Part shown: positions 57,776 to 64,000 of the stretch, in pieces
How positions within the stretch are numbered: position 1 is the first letter of the stretch
Layout: every line of letters starts with the position of its first letter
Assembly (NCBI GenBank): GCA_965277075.1
Contig: OZ255707.1
Span: 372,001 to 436,000, forward strand
Direction of reading: 5' to 3'
DNA from: Lustribacter sp965277075
Lineage (GTDB): Bacteria; Vulcanimicrobiota; Vulcanimicrobiia; Vulcanimicrobiales; Vulcanimicrobiaceae
Length of the DNA: 64,000 bases
Notes under the pieces: generated by a model
Told to the model about the DNA's origin: nothing
Databases searched by the model: none
The model's input: only the letters and a program-made list of their open reading frames with translations
Program-made: the position numbers and the translations under genes

Positions 57776-59865
57776 TTGGCCGAACCTCCGCTAAGATTGA
57801 GTGTCGATGTCGAGGAATGGAGCGCGCGTAACCGCGCCGTCGTTCGTGCATGCGCGATGTGCTGCACGCGCGTGGCGATCGATGCAAGCGGTAAGGTGAC
57901 GGCCCCGATCGACTGGCTCGCGCGCTGCATGGATTGCAGCGTCGAAGCGTTGGTCGTCTGCAGTGAGAGCGCTTCGCTGACCGTCGTTGTGATGAGTGGG
58001 GTTCCAGTCGCTGATGAGTTGATGCGCAAGCTACTTTCTTGACGTGTGTAGTCATAATACGCATTGACCGTGTCGTGAACGACCGTGCAAACCGTCCCGA
58101 CGCCGTTGACGTCGTAGGAACTCGTCGTCCGTGTTTCGACGGTCCCGAAGATCGCGTCGACCGTGGTGCGGGTTTGCGTTGTGCGAATCGCGGTCGGGTA
58201 GGTGACCGCGTTCGTGCAAGCAGCATCGAGCGCGACGTTCGTTCCGATCGTATCGCTCTCGATCGATGGTTTCATGGTGCCGGCGGGAATCCACGACGGC
58301 ACCGTCGTCACCACGTCGAGCGGCGGTTTCATCGCCGGGTCGAGCCGCGTAAACGTGATCATACCGTTGGCCGGCGCTGCGAATTGTACCGTGTAGTTTC
58401 CGGGATCGGTGGAATTGTAAGCGAGCACACCGTGAAAATCGGCGAACTCCGTCGCCGTATCGGCAACGGGCGCTCCCGTGATGCTGCTCGGATCGAGGAA
58501 TGTCGACGCATACGTGCCGTCGGCGTTGATGACGCTCGTCGTCGTCACTTGCTGACCGCTGGTCGTGACACCGAGTCCAGGATCGGTCTCGAGATACGTT
58601 TCGGACGCGTCGTTGGTGAACGTTCCGGCGGTCTCGGGCAGCACGGTCGAAAGACCGCTGGTCGGCGTGTAATCGTGTTCGTAGATGACACCGGTCGATT
58701 CCGCAGCGACCGTTTTCTTGAGACGGATGTCGACCGTTCCGCTCGTTTGAACTTGGTAGAGCACGGTTGATGTCGTCGTCGATGAGATCGTGCTCAGGTT
58801 CGACGCGTCGGTCTCGTTTGCCGTAAACGTGACACCGGTCGTCGTCCCGCTCGTGTCGGCAGCATCGGCTGCCGTCGTCACCGCGACCGAGGCGGTCGAC
58901 GCGATCGTCGTCGAGACGGGCGAGGTCGAGATGGCGTTGTTGGTGTCGACCTCGTTGAGCTGGCCCGTGTACTGCTCGGAGAGTCCGGCTGCGCCCGGAC
59001 GTGTCGTGCTGACGGTGACGCTCAATGTTCCACTGTAAGACGGGACCGCGTTATCGTAGGCGGTAACGCCGCCAAGGCCGCCAATGCTCGCGCCGGTCAG
59101 AACGCCCGTGCTGCTGTTGATCGTACCGAGGGCCGCCGATGTCACACCGTACGTGAAGGTGTGGCCGAGAAACGGAAAACCGTTCACCGTTGCTTCGCTC
59201 GCGGTGTACGTTGCTTGTGCGCCGGGGCCGACCGTCGCAGGTCCGTTGATCGTAACGACCGCTGTCGGCTTCGCGACGTTTGCGGTGGGGACCGTGTATA
59301 ACACGTAGATCGTCGGGGATGCGAGCGTAATCCCGGGATAGTGCGCGTCGGTCGTTTCACCGTATGTGCCGTTCGCAAACGTCGTCGTCGCGACGTCGCC
59401 GAATGCGTTGTTGTTAAGGCCCGAGATCAACACCGAGTGTCCGGCAGCCGGTGCCGGTAAACCGGAGATCGTCACTTGTAGCGGAGCGGCGAGCTTGGCG
59501 CCGCCGATGTCAACGATGAATACCGCGAGCGGTACGGCGCCCTGCGGAACGCCTTGTGTATTGCGCAGCGTTGCCGCTGTGCGAGCCGTTGAGAAAGCGG
59601 TCGTGAGATCGGCCGGCGATTCGAGCGTGATTTTCATCGTTGTGGCGCCGGAAAATGCGCCTGCCGGTGCGGCAACGCTGAGCGTCTCGCCGTGATAGGA
59701 TGCCGTCGCGGTACCGCCGCCCGCGGAAAGCGACAATGACGAGTTCACCGACGAAGCCGGCGTCGTTACGGCGTCCGGAGCGTTGGACGGCGGCGACACG
59801 GCGCCGCCGCCGCATCCGCCCAGACCCAATGTGAGAAGAACGACAGCTACAAGTTGGTATCGCAA
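57772..59865 (-). CDS. Large Ser/Thr-rich lipoprotein of unknown function
   Basis: 697 residues. Lipoprotein signal RYQLVAVVLLTLGLGGC from TTG 59865, with GGGAG a few bases upstream. The mature part is beta-rich, with many Thr/Ser/Gly and VTVS-type strands, a possible Ig-like domain around residues 205-310, and no catalytic motif that I recognise. A Cys pair near the C-terminus (ALDAACTNAV; GVGTVCTVV) might form a disulfide. Co-transcribed with the S53 peptidase, for which it may be a partner, substrate-presenting surface protein or inhibitor (inference). Confidence 0.75.
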   Translation of the reverse strand: MRYQLVAVVLLTLGLGGCGGGAVSPPSNAPDAVTTPASSVNSSLSLSAGGGTATASYHGETLSVAAPAGAFSGATTMKITLESPADLTTAFSTARTAATLRNTQGVPQGAVPLAVFIVDIGGAKLAAPLQVTISGLPAPAAGHSVLISGLNNNAFGDVATTTFANGTYGETTDAHYPGITLASPTIYVLYTVPTANVAKPTAVVTINGPATVGPGAQATYTASEATVNGFPFLGHTFTYGVTSAALGTINSSTGVLTGASIGGLGGVTAYDNAVPSYSGTLSVTVSTTRPGAAGLSEQYTGQLNEVDTNNAISTSPVSTTIASTASVAVTTAADAADTSGTTTGVTFTANETDASNLSTISSTTTSTVLYQVQTSGTVDIRLKKTVAAESTGVIYEHDYTPTSGLSTVLPETAGTFTNDASETYLETDPGLGVTTSGQQVTTTSVINADGTYASTFLDPSSITGAPVADTATEFADFHGVLAYNSTDPGNYTVQFAAPANGMITFTRLDPAMKPPLDVVTTVPSWIPAGTMKPSIESDTIGTNVALDAACTNAVTYPTAIRTTQTRTTVDAIFGTVETRTTSSYDVNGVGTVCTVVHDTVNAYYDYTRQESSLRINSSATGTPLITTTVSEALSLQTTNASTLQSMQRASQSIGAVTLPLASIATRVQHIAHARTTARLRALHSSTSTLNLSGGSAK

Positions 59866-60113
59866 AAGCCGCTCCCGATCGAAAAGGTATAAATAAAAGA
59901 GACCGTCATCGGAGCGCTTGGAAAAAAAGCGCGGTGGTGACGATTTCCCGGCGTTCCGTTACCTCTGGTCCGGTCCGCCTATCCGAACGATTTCATGCTC
60001 CCGTGGTACGGGAGTGACCGCGAGTTAGACGTCGTGGTATTAAGTTCCGTTGAACTTTTGCAACCCGACTCACAATTATCTTGGACGGCGCTGGCAGTCG
60101 CGGGAAAAATATG

Positions 60114-60138
60114 AAAAAGCCCGTTGCTACGGGCTTTT
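60114..60138 (-). terminator. Rho-independent terminator overlapping the end of the GT39-like gene
   Basis: Minus strand: AAAAGCCCGT - AGCA - ACGGGCTTTT with a T-run, a strong hairpin. The stop TAG of the glycosyltransferase lies inside the hairpin, so the last codons form the 5' arm. The mirrored A-run means it may also stop plus-strand transcription. Confidence 0.85.
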
Positions 60139-61788
60139 CTCGTGTAGTTGGTAGACTTGAACGGCACGTGTCGGGTCGCCGGGTGATTGATACAACAGGT
60201 CCGCGCCGCCGGGAATGCCAGTTCGCCGCCACGCCGCGAGATAGGGGCGATCGGGTTCGTGTGGCTCCAACACGACGAGATCAGGGCGTTTGTTACGGAC
60301 GTATCGCATCGCCTCGGCAGACGTCGCCCATGGCAGCGCATTCCAGGCGTCGCCGGCATAGTATGCGACGAGCGGGGTCACGGCCATGATGACGCGTGCG
60401 GACGGCTCGTTCGCTGCGATCCACCGTCCGGCAGCGGCGAGCGGACGCGAATCGTCGCTGTCCGCACGAATGTCGCGCAACGTAACGGCGTAGAGACCGA
60501 GTGCGAAGACGGCAACGAGGGCGACCGCGCCCCGCTGAAACGCGGGTCGTGCCGCAACGGGCCAACGCCGCGCGGCCGCCGCCACGCAAACAGCGACGCC
60601 GGCTGCACCGAAGATCGACATGTACGGCACGAACGGCGTCGCGTACCGTTCCCAAAAGTGCGCGACGGTCGCGAGCGCAATGAATTTGCCGACGGCTCCG
60701 GCAAAGACGATCCCACAGGCGACGGCGCGCGGACTTCGCAATCCGCTGATGACGCCGACGATGGCGAGCAGCAAGAAGATCGGCGTTCCATAATGGCGCG
60801 ACACGAGCGTCTTCGCGATGTCACCGACGTGCATCGGTGCGACTCGCACCGCGAAGCGAAGACGGTCGCCGACAGAGGGCCGCGGTTCGTTGCGATGCGT
60901 GACGTAAAATCCGTCGCCGAGTTCGGCTCCGACCTCTTGTCCGCGGGGTCCGATCCCGTCGGCAGCCTCGATATAGTTCATCCCGTCGACGATGCGAACG
61001 CCGATCGCATAGTTTACCGGACTTTTGCCTTCGAATAAGAGATGGCCGGTGGCGTTCGTGAGAAACGCAACGTACGGTGCGACGAGCAGCACGAACGGAA
61101 CGCAAAGCCACAACAACGACCCGGCCGTGCGCTGCGGGCTGCGCCAAAGCAATGCGACGAGCGTCGCGCCGGCGATCGCGAGGTCGAGCACCGCTTCAGG
61201 GCGCGCAAGATAGGCGAGACCGAGAAACGCTCCGGCGGCAGCCAAGTCGATTGCGCGTTTTTGCTCGAGCCAACGGAGGAGAACGGCCAGGCCTGCAAAC
61301 TCCAGCGCAAACGCGAGCTGATCGGCCAGCAACTGCAACGAGAGCCAGATCATGATCGGATGAACGGCGACGATGATCGCGGCAATGATGCCCGTGCGCT
61401 CGTTAAAGGCACGCTTTGCCACGAGATAGACGATCGCCGGAAATATCGCACCGGCAACGAGCGAAATGATCAGCGCCGACTCCTCGGCGTTCCGCGTCAG
61501 CACCGTTAGTGCCGCGATCAACAACGGATAAAGCGGCGCGTGGACGATATTGATCGTCCCGCGGATGCCGATGTAGCCGTGGCCGGCGAGCAGACTTTGC
61601 GCGGTGCGTATGAAATTAGAGCCGTCCCAATCCATCGCGCTGGGTCCGCGAAAGATAAAGGCGCCGATGCGCAGGATGAGCGCCGCAACGACGATTCCGA
61701 TGATGCGAACGTCGACGCGTAGTGCGCGTGCGGACGATGCTTCGCGCGACGGATTGCTGCGCGTCAGGGGCTCGGCAGTGCTCGACAT
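60127..61788 (-). CDS. GT-C membrane glycosyltransferase, ArnT/PMT (GT39/GT83)-like
   Basis: 553 residues with about ten or more transmembrane helices. The first periplasmic loop MDWDGSNFIRTAQSLLAGHGYIG carries the catalytic-type Asp/Asp pair of lipid-phosphate-sugar dependent transferases, followed by APLYPLLIAAL. The C-terminal 110 residues form a soluble domain. ATG 61788 has AGGAA about six bases upstream. Transfers a sugar from a polyprenyl carrier to protein or lipid outside the membrane (family knowledge); acceptor unknown. Eight bases after the next upstream gene, same operon. Confidence 0.85.
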   Translation of the reverse strand: MSSTAEPLTRSNPSREASSARALRVDVRIIGIVVAALILRIGAFIFRGPSAMDWDGSNFIRTAQSLLAGHGYIGIRGTINIVHAPLYPLLIAALTVLTRNAEESALIISLVAGAIFPAIVYLVAKRAFNERTGIIAAIIVAVHPIMIWLSLQLLADQLAFALEFAGLAVLLRWLEQKRAIDLAAAGAFLGLAYLARPEAVLDLAIAGATLVALLWRSPQRTAGSLLWLCVPFVLLVAPYVAFLTNATGHLLFEGKSPVNYAIGVRIVDGMNYIEAADGIGPRGQEVGAELGDGFYVTHRNEPRPSVGDRLRFAVRVAPMHVGDIAKTLVSRHYGTPIFLLLAIVGVISGLRSPRAVACGIVFAGAVGKFIALATVAHFWERYATPFVPYMSIFGAAGVAVCVAAAARRWPVAARPAFQRGAVALVAVFALGLYAVTLRDIRADSDDSRPLAAAGRWIAANEPSARVIMAVTPLVAYYAGDAWNALPWATSAEAMRYVRNKRPDLVVLEPHEPDRPYLAAWRRTGIPGGADLLYQSPGDPTRAVQVYQLHEKSP

Positions 61789-61796
61789 TTCAGTTC

Positions 61797-63335
61797 CTAA
61801 CCGTCCGTGTTCCGTTGGGCCAGCAACGGAACGACACGAAACGTGCGCCCGCGCCCGAACCACGCGATCAGCAACGGCACACAGAATGCGGCAACGGTGA
61901 CGAGACCTCCCAACGTACCGAAGAGGACGCCGTTTTCAATGCCGTAGTGTAGCGGATAATAGAGCAGCGCAATGCAGCACGTCCACCATACGTAGCGCGA
62001 CCAGAACCCCGACCAGGCGACGATCGGCGCGAGCCACACGAAATACCAGGGATTGAAAATCGGCGTCGACCAGACAAACGCCACCAGCGTTGCAAAGAAG
62101 TCATCGATCGAGCGCGTCCGCACGAAGCGAACGAACAACGTTACGGCCGCAAGTGCAAAGAGTCCGATGATGCAGAGGCTGACCAGATGCGGACCGCTCG
62201 CATGTCCGATGACGGGAACGGCGTGCAGCGCGGGAAACGCCGGGGACGTTAGCCGGTCGTCAAAGTGGGGGCCGAACAGCGCGACGTTGACGAGATACGT
62301 CGGCGAAAAGAAATACTGATAGCCTTTTGTGACCGCGCCGATCGTGTGCCAGCCGATCCAGAACGGTCGGAAGCACACGACCACGACCGCCGCAGATGCG
62401 CCGGCGGCGACGAGGCCGCGTCTCCATCCGCCCTTGATGAGGACGGCGACGAAGAACGGAAACGCTACGATCGAAAGCACTTTAATCGCGACCGACGCAC
62501 CGAAAAGAAGACCGGCGACAATGGGCAAGTCGTCGGCGAGGGCAAATGCGCCGACGGCGAACGCAACCATCAGCATATCGTTGTGAGCGTTGATGGCCGT
62601 TTCGCATAAGACGAGCGGATGGAAGGCGAACGCTCCGACGCGTCGCACGACATCGGGCTTTCCGCGCAGCAGCCGTAGAAGAGCCAGACTGACGCCGGCG
62701 GCCGCAACGATCGCCGCCGTGCGTAGCATGCCGTATTCGAGTCCGATCGAGCCGCCGAACATGCGCGTGACCGCACCGGCCCACAGCGTGAAAAGGGGCC
62801 CGTAGTTGTCGCCCCACGGGAGCGGTTGCCCGAAAAGTGCGGAGAGCGTCGCCAGCGTTGCGTCCCCCTCAGGCCGCACGAAGAGGTGCTGACTCGCGTA
62901 CGGGTTGACGTGGTGCACGCCGTAGAGACGCCCCAGCAACAGATACGCATGGGCATCGGACGAGAGCGTAATCGGAAAGAACGCGAGGACGAAACCCACG
63001 AATAGTTGGGCCGCAACCAATGTGAGTCCAGGGCGGCGCACCCCCGCAAGGTGTGCGACGAACCGCGAACCGGTGATGCCGGCAAGCAACACGGTGAGGA
63101 TTGCGATCGTGATGACCGGTAAACTGCCCAGTATGTGGACGACGACGATGCGAACGGGCAGTTGCAGCGCAATGTCGTTGTTGAACCAGGTAGCCGGCGG
63201 TACGTGGTAACCGGGCTCGACCCGTAAGAGCGGCACGAGCCGCAATTCAGCGGCCTCGCCGATCAAACAGATGAAGACCGTTGCAGCAAACCAGAGTGCG
63301 GCAGCGCGCTCGCGCGAACGATGCATGTCTGCCAT
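61797..63335 (-). CDS. GT-C membrane mannosyltransferase, MptB/GT87-like
   Basis: 512 residues, about 12 transmembrane helices. LSSDAHAYLLLGRLYGVHHVNPYAS is the GT-C loop with Asp typical of alpha-(1,6)-mannopyranosyltransferase-like proteins. PWGDNYGPLFTLWAG, SVAIKVLSIVAFPFF and IFNPWYFVWLAPIVAW follow. ATG 63335 or a second ATG at 63326. Paired with the GT39-like gene, indicating a lipid-linked mannosyl or similar pathway. Upstream of it lies 280 bases without a gene. Confidence 0.8.
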   Translation of the reverse strand: MADMHRSRERAAALWFAATVFICLIGEAAELRLVPLLRVEPGYHVPPATWFNNDIALQLPVRIVVVHILGSLPVITIAILTVLLAGITGSRFVAHLAGVRRPGLTLVAAQLFVGFVLAFFPITLSSDAHAYLLLGRLYGVHHVNPYASQHLFVRPEGDATLATLSALFGQPLPWGDNYGPLFTLWAGAVTRMFGGSIGLEYGMLRTAAIVAAAGVSLALLRLLRGKPDVVRRVGAFAFHPLVLCETAINAHNDMLMVAFAVGAFALADDLPIVAGLLFGASVAIKVLSIVAFPFFVAVLIKGGWRRGLVAAGASAAVVVVCFRPFWIGWHTIGAVTKGYQYFFSPTYLVNVALFGPHFDDRLTSPAFPALHAVPVIGHASGPHLVSLCIIGLFALAAVTLFVRFVRTRSIDDFFATLVAFVWSTPIFNPWYFVWLAPIVAWSGFWSRYVWWTCCIALLYYPLHYGIENGVLFGTLGGLVTVAAFCVPLLIAWFGRGRTFRVVPLLAQRNTDG

Positions 63336-63460
63336 TGTCGGCTGGCGCGACGCCGGCTCACAAAGGGCAAAGGAACCATTCGGCGCAGGCCAGATAGTCG
63401 AACGTCATCAACGCGTCATCTCACGGAACGGTGCCGCGACATCATAGACGAGCCATTCTT

Positions 63461-63481
63461 TCCGGGAACCTGTCCGGGAAC
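63461..63481. repeat. Short direct repeat in an intergenic region
   Basis: TCCGGGAAC occurs twice with starts 12 bases apart, between the divergent GT87-like and methyltransferase-like genes (63336-63616, where no gene is seen). Could be a tandem protein-binding site; could be chance. Confidence 0.4.
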
Positions 63482-63616
63482 TTCCCTCGATGCCGAACCG
63501 TCGAAATGGGCACGCGGCGGGTGAGCGTCAAGTCGCGGCGTGGTCAAAAGTCCCCTCTGTCAAGTGGCCTTTACCGCTTCTGTTAGGGTTGTTGCCGGGC
63601 TATTCTGCGCAACGAC

Positions 63617-64000
63617 ATGTTACGCCGCATTAGCAAACGCATTCCGAAGCGGCCATTTATCGCAATTCCCGGTGCGCGAAAGCTTTGGCGCCGCTTTCCG
63701 ATCGGATCTGCCCACGTCCGGACGCGCTACGACATTTGGGATCGCCCGGCGTATGCCTATGGTGTTTTCTCTGCCGCGCAGCTCGCGAGGCAATTAGGCA
63801 TCACACGCATCACGGCGATCGAGTTCGGCGTGGCTCGCGGAGACGGGCTAATGGCATTGGAACGGATATGTGCCGAGATCGGTGCCGAACTCGGCGTGAC
63901 CATCTCGGTTTTCGGCTTCGACTCCGGCCGTGGGAACCCGAAACCGGTGGATTACCGTGACTTACCGTACATCTGGGGCGAAGGCTACTACGCCATGGAC
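63617..64000 (+). CDS. SAM-dependent methyltransferase-like protein, 3' end outside window
   Basis: At least 128 residues. ATG 63617 begins a basic N-terminus; then RPAYAYGVFSAAQLARQLGITRITAIEFGVARGDGLMALERI, of which AIEFGVARGDG resembles the SAM-binding glycine loop, and VFGFDSGRGNPKPVDYRDLPYIW. This pattern is common in methyltransferase-like proteins of sugar or natural-product clusters. TATTCT is centred about 13 bases before the ATG with no Shine-Dalgarno between. Reading runs off the window. Confidence 0.7.
   Translation, partial: MLRRISKRIPKRPFIAIPGARKLWRRFPIGSAHVRTRYDIWDRPAYAYGVFSAAQLARQLGITRITAIEFGVARGDGLMALERICAEIGAELGVTISVFGFDSGRGNPKPVDYRDLPYIWGEGYYAMD

Overview
The window looks like chromosome of a GC-rich, diderm-type bacterium whose gene order resembles Terrabacteria. 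A Firmicutes-like housekeeping block (rpsU-yqeY-nfeD-floA-phoH-ybeY-dgkA-cdd-recO-ruvX-mltG-DUF1292) and a rapZ-yvcK pair sit beside genes for an outer-membrane-like beta-barrel, lipoproteins and Tat substrates. This fits a lineage such as Candidatus Eremiobacterota (WPS-2). That assignment is inference from gene content and style, not a search result.

Layout. 1-10 kb: the end of prmC, UDP-galactopyranose mutase on the minus strand, then a tightly overlapping run pyrG - three glycosyltransferases - secreted copper-amine-oxidase-N-like protein - peptide-type substrate-binding lipoprotein - HIT protein. 10-12.3 kb: a less GC-rich scar with a GntR regulator and two truncated genes abutting head to head. 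12.3-18 kb: another family-5 binding protein facing a minus-strand operon of Rieske oxygenase, signal-less NMT1-like protein and a DUF3500/NMT1-like fusion. 18-29 kb: the housekeeping block. 29-32 kb: a second signal-less NMT1-like protein with a hybrid histidine kinase. 32-36 kb: two tRNAs, a branched-chain-type ABC transporter with fused permeases, and a nitroreductase. 37-40.8 kb: a Tat-exported molybdenum hydroxylase and three tRNAs around tadA and a small Cys/His protein. 41-48 kb: LolA-like and MaoC-like proteins, a beta-barrel, a broken kdpA without kdpB or kdpC, and a two-component system whose kinase carries a degenerate GGDEF domain. 48-55 kb: glycerate kinase, yvcK, rapZ, DUF2203, DUF1858, RNase P RNA, tRNA-Ala and cytochrome bd oxidase. 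55-64 kb: a Cas2-like small protein, a sedolisin protease operon, two GT-C membrane glycosyltransferases and the start of a methyltransferase-like gene.

The most striking cross-cutting signal is translational. About twenty gene pairs overlap by NTGA, with all four bases as N. In four of these, plus phoH, only CTG (or ATT) can start a protein that keeps its conserved N-terminus. Several operon-leading genes have a TAnnnT box 6-7 bases before the start codon, suggesting leaderless transcripts. The candidates for unusual biology are the cytosolic substrate-binding-like proteins paired with a Rieske oxygenase and with a histidine kinase, the DUF3500 fusion, and the GGDEF-derived kinase.
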